Shown here: positions 51,009 to 59,530 of the stretch, in pieces | Layout: each line of letters starts with the position of its first letter | How positions within the stretch are numbered: position 1 is the stretch's first letter | Assembly (NCBI GenBank): GCA_045545175.1 | Contig: JAZQAK010000006.1 | Location: 1 to 64,000, forward strand | Reading direction: 5' to 3' | Source of the DNA: RGIG6165 sp045545175 | GTDB lineage: Bacteria; Bacillota; Clostridia; Oscillospirales; Feifaniaceae | Length of the DNA stretch: 64,000 nt | Program-made: the position numbers and the translations under genes | The notes under the pieces: model-generated | What the model was told of the DNA's origin: nothing | Seen by the model: only the letters and a program-made list of their open reading frames with translations | Databases searched by the model: none

Positions 51009-51902
51009 ATGAAAAGAATAATTTCCGTAATACTTGCTTTGACAATGGTATTTGCACTATGCGGTTGTAAAGGGGATTCGCAGCAGGGCAGTTTTGTGTT
51101 CACGAAAGAAAACTATCCCAAAATGGGCGGCTCACTTGCGGCATTACCGCTCGGCGAAGCGCTTACCGCAAATGCACTCGGCATAGAACGTGACGAAGCA
51201 TCTTCAATGCTTGTTTTTGAGGGCTCGACAACTGATAACTATGAGGCACTCGTTGACGACACGTTTGATATAATTCTCGCGTACGAGCCGTCGGGTGAGG
51301 CGCTTGCGTATGCAGAGGAAAAGGGTGTAAAACTCGAATTTGAAACGATAGGTCTTGATGCACTCGTATTCATAACGGGTAAGGAAAATCCTGTCGAAAA
51401 TCTCACGACGCAGGAAATTAAAGATATATACACGGGTAAGACGACAAGGTGGAGTGAAGTTGGCGGTAACGACCAGAAAATACTTGCATTCCAGCGTAAT
51501 AAGGACAGCGGAAGTCAGACGCTTTTTGATAAGCTTATAAATCTCGGAGATGAACTTATGGAGCCTCAATCTGATTATATCGTAGGCTCGATGATAGGTC
51601 TTCTGGAGGCGATTTCAGGCTATAACGGCACGGATGAAGCACTCGGCTATACGGTTTATTACTATCTCACCAATATGGAGGCGTCAACCCTTGCAACGAG
51701 TAAACTCATATCGGTTGACGGTGTAATGCCTTCCAATGAAACGATAGCAAACGGCGATTATAAACTTGTAAATGAGTTTTACGTGGTAATGCGTGCAGAT
51801 GAAGCGCAGGACAGCCCGACGAGAATACTCTTTGACTGGATATGCTCATCGCAGGGCAGGGAAATAGCGGAAAACGAAAACTACGTAGTCCCGAATAAAT
51901 AA
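51009..51902 (+). CDS. PstS-like periplasmic-binding lipoprotein
   Basis: 297 aa. Lipobox ALCGC (Cys near 20), then a phosphate-binding-protein-like fold: GSTTDNYEALVDDTFDIILA, NLTTQEIKDIYTGKTTRWSE and FQRNKDSGSQTLFDKL, typical of PBP-like domains that bind phosphate or another anion. No Pst transporter genes are adjacent, so ligand and role are uncertain. 11 bases after the WG lipoprotein. Confidence 0.85.
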   Translation: MKRIISVILALTMVFALCGCKGDSQQGSFVFTKENYPKMGGSLAALPLGEALTANALGIERDEASSMLVFEGSTTDNYEALVDDTFDIILAYEPSGEALAYAEEKGVKLEFETIGLDALVFITGKENPVENLTTQEIKDIYTGKTTRWSEVGGNDQKILAFQRNKDSGSQTLFDKLINLGDELMEPQSDYIVGSMIGLLEAISGYNGTDEALGYTVYYYLTNMEASTLATSKLISVDGVMPSNETIANGDYKLVNEFYVVMRADEAQDSPTRILFDWICSSQGREIAENENYVVPNK

Positions 51903-51905
51903 GAG

Positions 51906-51932
51906 AAAGGCTTGGGTAACCAAGCCTTTTTT
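51906..51932. terminator. Terminator of the lipoprotein genes
   Basis: AAAGGCTTGG gtaa CCAAGCCTTTTTT. Confidence 0.85.
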
Positions 51933-51933
51933 G

Positions 51934-52851
51934 TTATGAAAATACGGTTTCTACAATTTTTTCACACAGATCGGGGGAATATTGCCAGCGGTCGATAACT
52001 CCGTCCGTGACGTAATAATTCATGGGCACGGGTGAGGTGTCACGGTCAAAGCAGTCCACGATAATGAGTTTTATCTTCATCTTTTCGGGGATTATGTTTT
52101 TTATGTAAACGCAGGCGGTCTGCCCCTCGTATACACCGTCCCTGTACTCTGCGAGTCCCGTCAGATTGGGCGCAAGTTCGATGAAAATACCGTAATCCTC
52201 TATACCTCGCACAGTGCCTGCAGCCGTCTGTCCGGCACAGAATAAACTTGCGTTTTCCTCCCACGTGCCGAGAAGTTCGCGGTGTGTTACGTATATGCGG
52301 TAAGCGGTGCCGTCTATGCAGGTTACGGCGCAGAAAATTTCATCTCCTACGTAAAAACGCTGACTCGGATGGCTTATTCGTGAAACGGAGATGTTTTCTA
52401 TCGAAATCATCGAAACTATACCGCAACCGACGTCGACGAAAGCACCAAAAGGTTCAAGGTGCGTAACCTTTGCGGGAATGACTTTGCCGGGAGAATAATT
52501 TTCTACTATGTGTTCAAAGCATTCCTTCTGGGCGTCCTTACGGCTTAGTATTGCGTAGGGGGTGCCGTTTTCGTCACGGCGTATTTCTTTGACCTTGAAA
52601 CATATATCTTTGCCTACACGGGTTATAACGGCAATGTTTTTTACGTCGCCGACGGGGGAATAAAGCGCCTCTTCCTTTGGGATTATGCCTTTCATAGTAC
52701 CGAGTGAAACCGTCAGATTCTGCATACTGTCACAAAGTATGGCGGTTGCTTCGAGAATGGTGCGGTCATTTGCGGCACGCTCCAATTCTGCAAGTGTGAA
52801 GGGTGCTCTCGGAAAAGCAGAGCGAGAGTGGCCTTCGGGATAATATATCAT
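51934..52851 (-). CDS. S1-domain RNA-binding protein
   Basis: 305 aa with S1-like OB folds. The clearest is VIPAKVTHLEPFGAFVDVGC and the next is AGTVRGIEDYGIFIELAPNL. An N-terminal helical segment and a partial first S1 (SLGTMKGIIPKEEA) precede. It resembles the shortened RpsA-like S1 proteins of Clostridia, which bind RNA and may contact ribosomes. Single gene, divergent from the HAD phosphatase. Confidence 0.82.
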   Translation of the reverse strand: MIYYPEGHSRSAFPRAPFTLAELERAANDRTILEATAILCDSMQNLTVSLGTMKGIIPKEEALYSPVGDVKNIAVITRVGKDICFKVKEIRRDENGTPYAILSRKDAQKECFEHIVENYSPGKVIPAKVTHLEPFGAFVDVGCGIVSMISIENISVSRISHPSQRFYVGDEIFCAVTCIDGTAYRIYVTHRELLGTWEENASLFCAGQTAAGTVRGIEDYGIFIELAPNLTGLAEYRDGVYEGQTACVYIKNIIPEKMKIKLIIVDCFDRDTSPVPMNYYVTDGVIDRWQYSPDLCEKIVETVFS

Positions 52852-52883
52852 TTGTGTTCTACCTCCTTTTTTATAAATTTATG

Positions 52884-52912
52884 TTGAAGGTTTTATATAA
52901 ATGATATAAAAT
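52884..52912 (+). promoter_or_regulatory. Candidate promoter of the HAD phosphatase gene
   Basis: TTGAAG (52884-52889), 17 bp, TAAAAT (52907-52912). Confidence 0.45.
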
Positions 52913-52942
52913 AACAATATTGCACATAACGGAGGTAAGGGA

Positions 52943-53596
52943 ATGTATAAAGCAGCAATTTTTGACCTTGACGGTACACTCGTCGATTCGATATACGATA
53001 TAGCACATTGTATGAATCATATTTTTGCAAAGTTCGGCTATCCGACATATTCGGTTGATGAATATAAATATCTTGTCGGCAGCGGTATCAGGACGATTGC
53101 GGAAAAACAGCTTGTCGGTGAGTCAGCAGAAAATATAAATAAAATCGTAGATGCATACGAGCCGTATTATATAGAGCACTGTACGGATCATACGGTGATT
53201 TATGACGGCATTAACGAAATGCTTGAAACTCTTTCAAAAAACGGTGTGAAAATGGCGGTTTTGTCAAATAAACCTCACAATCAGGCGGTTGCAGTCGTTG
53301 AAAAACTGTTTGGCAAAGGAATGTTTGAGAGCATATGGGGCAGGAAAGAGGATTTTCCCATGAAGCCCGACCCTGCTTCCGTCAACGAAATACTTAAAGA
53401 GATAGGTGTAAGCCGTGAAGAGTGCGTCTACGTCGGAGATATGGAGGGGGATATCCTCGTCGCAAGAAATGCAGGTATGGACGGTATAGGTGTTATGTGG
53501 GGTATACGCGGTGAAAACTCGTTTGTGGACGTAATTCCCGACATAAAGGCAAACACCGTTAAAGAACTTACAGACCTTATTTTAAAAAACGCTTGA
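52943..53596 (+). CDS. HAD phosphatase, phosphoglycolate phosphatase-like
   Basis: 217 aa with motif I FDLDGTLVDS (nucleophile near residue 9), a C1 helical cap (DIAHCMNHIFAKFGYP), motif II LSNKPH and motif IV YVGDMEGDI. Gph/PpaX-like; probable substrate phosphoglycolate or a related small phosphate. The rpsF promoter -35 overlaps its stop. Confidence 0.9.
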   Translation: MYKAAIFDLDGTLVDSIYDIAHCMNHIFAKFGYPTYSVDEYKYLVGSGIRTIAEKQLVGESAENINKIVDAYEPYYIEHCTDHTVIYDGINEMLETLSKNGVKMAVLSNKPHNQAVAVVEKLFGKGMFESIWGRKEDFPMKPDPASVNEILKEIGVSREECVYVGDMEGDILVARNAGMDGIGVMWGIRGENSFVDVIPDIKANTVKELTDLILKNA

Positions 53597-53620
53597 CAAA
53601 ATGGTATAATAATATATAAT
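53593..53620 (+). promoter_or_regulatory. Sigma-A promoter of rpsF-ssb-rpsR
   Basis: Consensus TTGACA (53593-53598), 16 bp, consensus TATAAT (53615-53620). The -35 overlaps the stop of the upstream phosphatase gene. Confidence 0.75.
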
Positions 53621-53628
53621 ATTATTTT

Positions 53629-53690
53629 GTATCCTTGCCGGAGGAACCGTACCCATACGGAAATGTCCGGCCAAAGTCCACAAGGAGGTG
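53629..53690 (+). promoter_or_regulatory. Structured rpsF leader, candidate S6:S18 autoregulatory RNA
   Basis: GCCGGA (53637-53642) pairs with TCCGGC (53666-53671). Inside, CCGTA (53647-53651) pairs with TACGG (53656-53660), with an asymmetric internal loop. CCTTG (53633-53637) can alternatively pair with CAAGG (53681-53685), part of the rpsF ribosome-binding site. An S6:S18-binding leader with a CCG element is known upstream of rpsF in many bacteria; assignment to that class is inference. Confidence 0.55.
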
Positions 53691-53696
53691 TTTTAA

Positions 53697-53987
53697 ATGG
53701 AAATGAAAATGGGAAACTATGAGACAATCTTTGTTATCAATCCTTCATTGACAGATGAAGAAGTCGCAGCTGTATCTGAGAAATTCCAGAAGATTATTTC
53801 AAAGAACGGCGAGATCGTTAAGGTCGACGACTGGGGTCTTCGTAAGCTCGCTTATGAGATCGACGATAAGACAGAGGGCCACTATGTTCTTGTAGAGTTC
53901 AAAGCTCCCGGTGATTTCATCAAGGAACTTGAACGTAGATACAGAATCACAGATGCCATCATGCGTTCCATCGTTATCAGAAAGTAG
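53697..53987 (+). CDS. rpsF: Ribosomal protein S6
   Basis: 96 aa small-subunit protein. Seen: NYETIFVINPSLTDEEVAAV, VDDWGLRKLAYEIDDKTEGH and FIKELERRYRITDAIMRSIV. AAGGAGGTG lies 7 nt upstream of the ATG. First gene of rpsF-ssb-rpsR. Confidence 0.97.
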   Translation: MEMKMGNYETIFVINPSLTDEEVAAVSEKFQKIISKNGEIVKVDDWGLRKLAYEIDDKTEGHYVLVEFKAPGDFIKELERRYRITDAIMRSIVIRK

Positions 53988-53995
53988 GGGTAAAA

Positions 53996-54436
53996 ATGCT
54001 GAATAAGGTTATGCTCATGGGTCGCTTAACAGCGGATCCGGTGCTCAGACAGACACAGAGTAATCTGTCAGTTACAACATTTACACTTGCAGTTAACAGA
54101 AACTATGCGAAGAAAGACGGGTCGAGAGACGTGGATTTCATTGACATAGTATGCTGGAGAAACACAGCAGATTTCGTTGCCAAGTACTTTAAGAAAGGTC
54201 AGCAGGTTGTAGTCAGCGGCTCACTGCAGACACGTACGTGGCAGGATAACAACGGAAACAACAGGAAGGCCGTTGAAGTCGTGGCGGATGAAGTTTTCTT
54301 TGCGGAAGGTAAGCGTGATTCAGGCGCACCCGTTGCAAGAAACGATGCTCCGACTGAAAGTGCGGCGCCCGCTTTTGTCAGCGACGATACGGACGATTTT
54401 CTTGAACTGTCAGGACAAGATGATCTGCCCTTCTAA
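53996..54436 (+). CDS. ssb: Single-stranded DNA-binding protein
   Basis: 146 aa. An OB fold (NKVMLMGRLTADPVLRQT; DFIDIVCWRNTADFVAKYFK; GSLQTRTWQDNNGNNR), a disordered linker and the acidic protein-interaction tip DDLPF. Binds single-stranded DNA in replication and repair. Located between rpsF and rpsR as in most Firmicutes. Confidence 0.97.
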   Translation: MLNKVMLMGRLTADPVLRQTQSNLSVTTFTLAVNRNYAKKDGSRDVDFIDIVCWRNTADFVAKYFKKGQQVVVSGSLQTRTWQDNNGNNRKAVEVVADEVFFAEGKRDSGAPVARNDAPTESAAPAFVSDDTDDFLELSGQDDLPF

Positions 54437-54479
54437 GTAAGGGAACGTCGCAAAAAATTTTACAGGAGGATTAACCAAG

Positions 54480-54722
54480 ATGGAAAGAGATAAAGTAGTA
54501 GCTCACGGCCGTCGTATGAAGAGAAAGACTTGTCAGTTCTGTGCTGAAAAAGTTGAAGCGATAGACTACAAGGACGTTGCAAAGCTCAGAAGATTCATTT
54601 CAGAGCGTGCAAAGATTCTTCCCAGACGTGTTACAGGCACATGCGCTAAGCATCAGAGAGAGCTTACAACAGCTATCAAGCGTGCAAGACACATTGCACT
54701 GATGCCGTTCAGCGATGATTAA
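54480..54722 (+). CDS. rpsR: Ribosomal protein S18
   Basis: 80 aa. CQFCAEKVEAIDYKDVAKLR, FISERAKILPRRVTGTCAKH and QRELTTAIKRARHIALMPF are typical of S18. The Cys pairs suggest a zinc-binding form. Partner of S6 on the 30S platform. AGGAGG upstream. Confidence 0.97.
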   Translation: MERDKVVAHGRRMKRKTCQFCAEKVEAIDYKDVAKLRRFISERAKILPRRVTGTCAKHQRELTTAIKRARHIALMPFSDD

Positions 54723-54731
54723 AATTAGGTA

Positions 54732-54760
54732 TTGCATTATTATAAATAATGTGTTATACT
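54732..54760 (+). promoter_or_regulatory. Promoter of rimP-nusA-ylxR-infB
   Basis: TTGCAT (54732-54737), 17 bp, TGT plus TATACT (54755-54760), a good extended -10. It lies between rpsR and the terminator-like hairpin at 54775. Confidence 0.6.
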
Positions 54761-54774
54761 TTACAAAGCAGAGT

Positions 54775-54808
54775 ACAGAGAGTGGGCAAAGCCCACTCTC
54801 TGTTTTTT
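54775..54808 (+). terminator. Terminator or attenuator in the rimP leader
   Basis: 13-bp perfect arms (54775-54787 and 54791-54803) around AAA, followed by six T. It ends rpsR transcripts, but it also lies downstream of the rimP promoter, so rimP transcripts must pass through it. Confidence 0.8.
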
Positions 54809-54827
54809 AAAAAAACGGAGGTAAACT

Positions 54828-55283
54828 ATGGCATCGGTAGCTAAAACTGTGGAAAAAATAGTATCACCCGAAGCGGAAAAACTTGGTATTGAAATATGGG
54901 ATACCGAGTATAAAAAAGAGGGTGGCACTTACGTTCTGCGCATATATATAGATAAAAAGGAAGGTATCACGATTGAAGATTGTGAAAACTTCTCAAGGGC
55001 GATAGATCCTATACTTGATGAGACAGACCCTGTGCCCGACAGTTACGTGCTTGAAGTTTCTTCGGCGGGGCTTGACAGAATGCTGACTAAGGCAGAGCAT
55101 TTTGAAAAATATATCGGCACGTCGGTTGACGTTACGCTTTACAAAGCGGAAGATGGGAAAAAGACGGTTACGGGCATACTCGTGTCGAGAGATGATGAGA
55201 AACTGACCGTATCCGAAGATAATAAAGAAATAATATTTGACAACAAAAACGTTGCGTCGGTAAGACTGACGGTGATTTTTTAA
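54828..55283 (+). CDS. rimP: Ribosome maturation factor RimP
   Basis: 151 aa, assists 30S assembly. Seen: KLGIEIWDTEYKKEGGTYVL, then RIYIDKKEGITIEDCENFSR and YVLEVSSAGLDRML, the family signature. GGAGG upstream. First gene of the rimP-nusA-ylxR-infB operon. Confidence 0.95.
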   Translation: MASVAKTVEKIVSPEAEKLGIEIWDTEYKKEGGTYVLRIYIDKKEGITIEDCENFSRAIDPILDETDPVPDSYVLEVSSAGLDRMLTKAEHFEKYIGTSVDVTLYKAEDGKKTVTGILVSRDDEKLTVSEDNKEIIFDNKNVASVRLTVIF

Positions 55284-55293
55284 GGAGGAACAA

Positions 55294-56340
55294 ATGCAGA
55301 ACAAAGAACTTTTCGCAGCAATAGCTGAACTCAGCAAAGAGAAGGGTATTCCCAAGGAAATACTTATAGATAAACTCCAGGCTGCGCTTGTAACGGCTTA
55401 TAAGAAGGAACTTGGCACAGGTGACAATCTTGTTGTGGAACTCAACGAAGAAAAGAACTCAGTTAAGGCGTACGTTGAAATGCAGGTAGTTGAAACTGTT
55501 GAGAATCCGCTTCTTGAGATGGATCTTGAAGAGGCGCACACATATGCAAAGAAGTATAATATCGGCGACGTTGTGAAAATCGAAAAGAAGGTAAAGGAAT
55601 TTTCGAGAATTGCGGCTCATGCGGCAAAGAATGTTATAACTCAGGGCATACGTGAGGCAGAAAGAGGTATAATATACCAGGAATTCCAGAGCAGAGAAAA
55701 TGAAATTCTCTCAGGCGTTGTCTCAAGGGTTGAACCTAACAATATCTGCATAGAAATAAATAAGACTCCCGTTTATCTTATGGCGAGTGAGATGATACCG
55801 GGTGAACGCTTCAAGGTGGGCGATCATGTGAAGGTATACGTTGTAGAAGTAAGAGAGACGACGAGAGGTCCTCTTGTAAAAATATCAAGAACGCATCCGG
55901 GTCTTGTAAAGAGGCTTTTTGAAATAGAAGTTCCCGAAATTCAGGACGGTTCGGTTATCATCAAGTCAATTGCGAGAGAAGCGGGCAGCAGAACAAAGAT
56001 TGCAGTTTACACAGAGGATGAAAACATCGATCCTATCGGTTCATGTATCGGTCCCAAGGGTTCGAGAGTTGCTTCAATAGTGGGCGAACTCAAGGGCGAA
56101 AAGATAGATATAGTTCGTTATTACGACGATCCGGGCGATTATATTGCACAGTCACTTTCACCTGCAAACGTTGTAAACGTGTTTGTTACAGAGGGTGAGA
56201 AGAATTGCAGGGCAGTCGTTCCCGACAATCAGCTTTCACTTGCTATCGGTAAAGAAGGCCAGAATGCGCGTCTTGCTGCAAAGCTGACGGGCTGGAAGAT
56301 TGATATCAAGCCTGAATCGGAAGCATACACTAATTTATAG
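55294..56340 (+). CDS. nusA: Transcription factor NusA
   Basis: 348 aa. NusA N-terminal domain (ELFAAIAELSKEKGIPKEIL), S1 domain (GVVSRVEPNNICIEI), then KH1 (DPIGSCIGPKGSRVASI) and KH2 (LSLAIGKEGQNARLAAKLTG). It has no C-terminal acidic repeats, as usual in Firmicutes. Binds RNA polymerase and affects pausing, termination and antitermination. GGAGG upstream. Confidence 0.97.
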   Translation: MQNKELFAAIAELSKEKGIPKEILIDKLQAALVTAYKKELGTGDNLVVELNEEKNSVKAYVEMQVVETVENPLLEMDLEEAHTYAKKYNIGDVVKIEKKVKEFSRIAAHAAKNVITQGIREAERGIIYQEFQSRENEILSGVVSRVEPNNICIEINKTPVYLMASEMIPGERFKVGDHVKVYVVEVRETTRGPLVKISRTHPGLVKRLFEIEVPEIQDGSVIIKSIAREAGSRTKIAVYTEDENIDPIGSCIGPKGSRVASIVGELKGEKIDIVRYYDDPGDYIAQSLSPANVVNVFVTEGEKNCRAVVPDNQLSLAIGKEGQNARLAAKLTGWKIDIKPESEAYTNL

Positions 56341-56343
56341 TAG

Positions 56344-56619
56344 GTGATTTTTATCAAAAACAGAAAAGAACCTATGAGAACGTGCCTCGGTTGCGGTGAA
56401 GTAAAACCCAAGAGGGAACTTGTTAGAATCGTGAGAAATGCGGATAACAGCGTTTCACTCGACAGAACGGGCAAAGCACCGGGTAGAGGGGCGTATATAT
56501 GCGACAGCAAGAGTTGTGCTGAAAAACTGAAAAAGAACAAACGGCTTTCAAGACAGTTTGAAACTGCCGTTTCGGATGAACTGTATGACGAATTAATACG
56601 GGGGTGCATAAATGAGTAG
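56344..56619 (+). CDS. ylxR: YlxR-family RNA-binding protein (DUF448)
   Basis: The family signature RTCLGCGEVKPKRELVRIV is clear, followed by GKAPGRGAYICDSKSCAEKL. YlxR proteins sit between nusA and infB and bind RNA. Open from GTG at 56344, but that codon is part of the likely ribosome-binding sequence TAGGTG. An ATC at 56353 would give the usual N-terminus of the family (fMet-KNRKEPMRTC), so the start is unsettled (88 or 91 aa). The ylxQ (L7Ae-like) gene often found here is absent. The stop overlaps the infB start. Confidence 0.88.
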   Translation: MIFIKNRKEPMRTCLGCGEVKPKRELVRIVRNADNSVSLDRTGKAPGRGAYICDSKSCAEKLKKNKRLSRQFETAVSDELYDELIRGCINE

Positions 56620-59038
56620 CGCAGTTGTAAAATATAAACTCGGTGAACTTGCCAAGGATCTGGCAGTTTCGAGTAAGGAAATTATAGCATTGCTTCAGGA
56701 CGCTTACGGCGGTGAAGCCAAGAAAACACAGACGTCACTTACTGAAAATGAACTTGACTACGTGTTTGAGCATTATACGAAAAATTCAAATAACGATTTT
56801 GCAAAATTCTTCCAGCTTGGCGATCAGGAAAAGGCGGAGAGGGAAAATCCGAAGCCTGCACCTGTAAAGGAAGAACCTAAGCCCAAGGCAAAGCCCGAGG
56901 TGAAGGAAAAGAAGCCTGAACCCAAAAAGGCAGAGGAAAAGAAGCCGGAAGTAAAGAAAGAGCCTGTTAAAAAAGCAGAAGAAAAGCCGGTCAAGAAAGA
57001 GGCGCCTGTATCACAGCAGGGTAAGCCTTTCCAGAAGAATAAGAAGGAAAACGTCGTTCATACGCGTACTGAAAAGGTTGTCCGTATCGTTGATACGAGA
57101 ACGAGCAACGTTGATATGTCCAAGTATGATGACAGAATAGACTCACTTATTCCGCAGAACGTTAAGGATTACCGTGCGAGAAAGCAGAAAATCGGCGGTA
57201 AGAAGAAGCAGAACGGTAAATTTACGCCTAAAGTGGAAACAGAGGCAGAAAAGCTGCAGAGGCTTGCTCTTGAAAAGGCAAGAAAGGCTCAGCTTAAGAT
57301 AACTATTCCCGATGAAATAGTTGTATCTGAACTTGCTTCAAGAATGAAGAAGACGTCGTCCGAAGTCGTTAAAAAACTTATGCTGATGGGTATGATGGTA
57401 AATCAGAATGAGGTTATTGACTTTGATACGGCAGGTCTTGTCTGTGAAGAATTCAATATAAAGTATGAAAAAGAGATAACTGTTACCATTGAAGAACAGC
57501 TTATTGACGATAGCGTGGATGCTGAGGAAAATCTTGAACTCCGTGACCCCGTCGTTACGGTTATGGGTCACGTTGACCACGGTAAGACTTCACTTCTCGA
57601 TGCTATAAGACATGCACACGTTACGTCGGGTGAAGCAGGCGGTATCACACAGCATATCGGTGCTTATAAGGTGAAAATAAACGACAGCAATATCACGTTT
57701 ATTGATACTCCCGGTCATGCGGCGTTTACCGAAATGCGTGCAAGAGGTGCCAATATCACGGATATCGTTGTCCTCGTCGTTGCGGCTGATGACGGTATAA
57801 TGCCTCAGACTATTGAAGCAATCCATCATGCGCAGGCTGCAAACGTTGCTATCATCGTTGCAATCAACAAGATGGATAAACCCACCGCTAATCCCGACCG
57901 TGTTAAGCAGGAACTTACCGAACATGGCATCGTTCCTGAAGAATGGGGCGGTGACGTACCTTGTGTACCCGTATCGGCACTTACAAATCAGGGTATTACG
58001 GACCTTCTTGAAATGATTACGCTTACTGCAGAAATGCTTGAACTCAAGGCTAATCCCAACAGACATGCGAAGGGTACTGTTATTGAGGCAAAGCTTGACA
58101 AGGGCAGGGGCCCTGTTGCAACGCTTCTCGTACAGAACGGTACGCTTAACAGCGGTGACGTTATTATTGCAGGTACGTCAGTTGGTCGTGTTCGTGCCAT
58201 GACTGATGAAAATGCAAGAAAACTTGCTACGGCAGGCCCGTCAACACCGGTTGAGATAATCGGTCTTGCAGAAGTTCCTGCGGCGGGTGACGTGTTCTAT
58301 GCCGTTGAAAACGAAAAAATGGCGAGGGAACTTGCTGACCAGCGTCGTGAAAAAGAGCGTGAGGAAGCAAATAAATCCAAGTATGCCGTTTCGCTTGACG
58401 GTCTGTTTGCACAGATTGAGCAGGGCAATATGAAGGAACTCAATATCATTATCAAGGCTGACGTTCAGGGTACTGCGGAAGCGCTTAAAGCATCACTGCA
58501 GAAACTTTCAAATGAGGAAGTTGCAGTTAAAGTCATTCATCAGGGTGTCGGTGCTATCAATGACAGTGATATTATGCTTGCATCGGCTTCAGGTGCGATA
58601 ATCGTAGGCTTTAACGTAAGACCTGACGTTATAACGGCAACGAATGCAAAGAATGCAGGCGTTGATATAAGAACGTACTCTATCATCTACGAGTGTATCG
58701 AAGAGATGGAGCAGGCTATGAAGGGTATGCTTGCACCCAAGTACCGTGAGGTTGTTACGGGCTTTGCAGAAGTTCGTATGGTATACAAAATTTCAAGTGT
58801 CGGCACCGTTGCAGGCTGTATGGTTAAAGACGGTAAGATTACGAGAAATTCAAACGTAAGAGTGCTTCGTGACAGTATCGTTATTGCGGATACCAAGATA
58901 GAAGGTCTTCGCAGATTCAAGGATGACGTGAAGGAAGTTGCTGAAGGCTACGAATGTGGTATCAGCATTGAAAAGTTCAACGACATCAAGGAAGGCGACA
59001 TTTTCGAAGCCTACATCATGGAAGAATACAGAGATTAA
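56612..59038 (+). CDS. infB: Translation initiation factor IF-2
   Basis: 808 aa GTPase that places initiator tRNA on the 30S subunit. Seen: IF2_N-type helical repeats (KYKLGELAKDLAVSSKEIIA), a Lys/Glu/Pro-rich low-complexity linker at about 70-140, a second N-domain, the G domain with GHVDHGKTSL (G1), DTPGHAAF (G3) and NKMD (G4), and C-terminal domains. The start overlaps ylxR by 8 bases. rbfA, usual downstream, is missing; a terminator follows instead. Confidence 0.97.
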   Translation: MSSAVVKYKLGELAKDLAVSSKEIIALLQDAYGGEAKKTQTSLTENELDYVFEHYTKNSNNDFAKFFQLGDQEKAERENPKPAPVKEEPKPKAKPEVKEKKPEPKKAEEKKPEVKKEPVKKAEEKPVKKEAPVSQQGKPFQKNKKENVVHTRTEKVVRIVDTRTSNVDMSKYDDRIDSLIPQNVKDYRARKQKIGGKKKQNGKFTPKVETEAEKLQRLALEKARKAQLKITIPDEIVVSELASRMKKTSSEVVKKLMLMGMMVNQNEVIDFDTAGLVCEEFNIKYEKEITVTIEEQLIDDSVDAEENLELRDPVVTVMGHVDHGKTSLLDAIRHAHVTSGEAGGITQHIGAYKVKINDSNITFIDTPGHAAFTEMRARGANITDIVVLVVAADDGIMPQTIEAIHHAQAANVAIIVAINKMDKPTANPDRVKQELTEHGIVPEEWGGDVPCVPVSALTNQGITDLLEMITLTAEMLELKANPNRHAKGTVIEAKLDKGRGPVATLLVQNGTLNSGDVIIAGTSVGRVRAMTDENARKLATAGPSTPVEIIGLAEVPAAGDVFYAVENEKMARELADQRREKEREEANKSKYAVSLDGLFAQIEQGNMKELNIIIKADVQGTAEALKASLQKLSNEEVAVKVIHQGVGAINDSDIMLASASGAIIVGFNVRPDVITATNAKNAGVDIRTYSIIYECIEEMEQAMKGMLAPKYREVVTGFAEVRMVYKISSVGTVAGCMVKDGKITRNSNVRVLRDSIVIADTKIEGLRRFKDDVKEVAEGYECGISIEKFNDIKEGDIFEAYIMEEYRD

Positions 59039-59046
59039 TATCAAAA

Positions 59047-59073
59047 AACACCAACTTCTAAAGTTGGTGTTTT
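59047..59073 (+). terminator. Terminator of infB
   Basis: AACACCAACTT cta AAGTTGGTGTT then T-run. Confidence 0.88.
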
Positions 59074-59089
59074 TTATTGGAATAGAAAA

Positions 59090-59153
59090 AAGCCGTTAAT
59101 CTACTACAAGAACCTGGGCTCCAATTGCCCAACCTCTTGCCTCGAGACGGCTT
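59090..59153 (+). repeat. Variable inverted repeat (copy 3)
   Basis: AAGCCGT (59090-59096) and ACGGCTT (59147-59153) close a 50-nt loop with an inner hairpin TGGGC tccaatt GCCCA. The 13-mer GGCTCCAATTGCC recurs at 60638-60650 inside another copy, which supports common descent. This copy has no recognisable CTGTTGTCAAG tail. Confidence 0.5.
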
Positions 59154-59299
59154 CAACCACAGTATACGCGAAGAACTGCAAAAAATCAATAAATAAAGAA
59201 AAACGTAACAAAACTGAAATAAAAGGAGTGCAGTCAGGTGTGGGTCAAAGCACATAGATAATAATCTGTAGCAGCCACAAGTCCTTACTACACTTAAAT

Positions 59300-59404
59300 A
59301 ACCGAGTTATTGCAGCGCAATTTGCTTCAAATGAAGCCATTGCTAAATACTCTGCATTCTCCTCGGTTAACAACAACTTATCACGAAATAAACCTGTTGT
59401 CAAG
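59300..59404 (+). repeat. Inverted repeat with CTGTTGTCAAG tail (copy 4)
   Basis: AACCGAG (59300-59306) and CTCGGTT (59362-59368), an inner TGCAG/CTGCA pair, then the tail TTATCACGAAATAAAC with CTGTTGTCAAG ending at 59404. No gene was recognised between 59074 and 59909; the segment is filled by copies of this family and a phage gene fragment. Confidence 0.6.
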
Positions 59405-59433
59405 AAAGTATATTTGATAAGAATTATCAATAA

Positions 59434-59530
59434 AAATGATGAGGTTGTCCCTAACAAGACCGTGTCTAAAACTGATAACAGTTTACACGGAGGAACATCC
59501 TCATCTATTGGCGTCACTATATCACAAAAT
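59434..59530 (+). pseudogene. Fragment of the phage polyvalent gene (linker region)
   Basis: About 95 bases match 34967-35060 of the giant phage gene with few differences. In frame it reads NDEVVPNKTVSKTDNSLHGG, identical to the phage protein over that stretch, then diverges (TSSSIGVTISQ against TTSPIDTISQ). It runs straight into a CTGTTGTCAAG tail at 59534-59544. It has no start and soon meets a stop, so it is a remnant. Confidence 0.88.
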
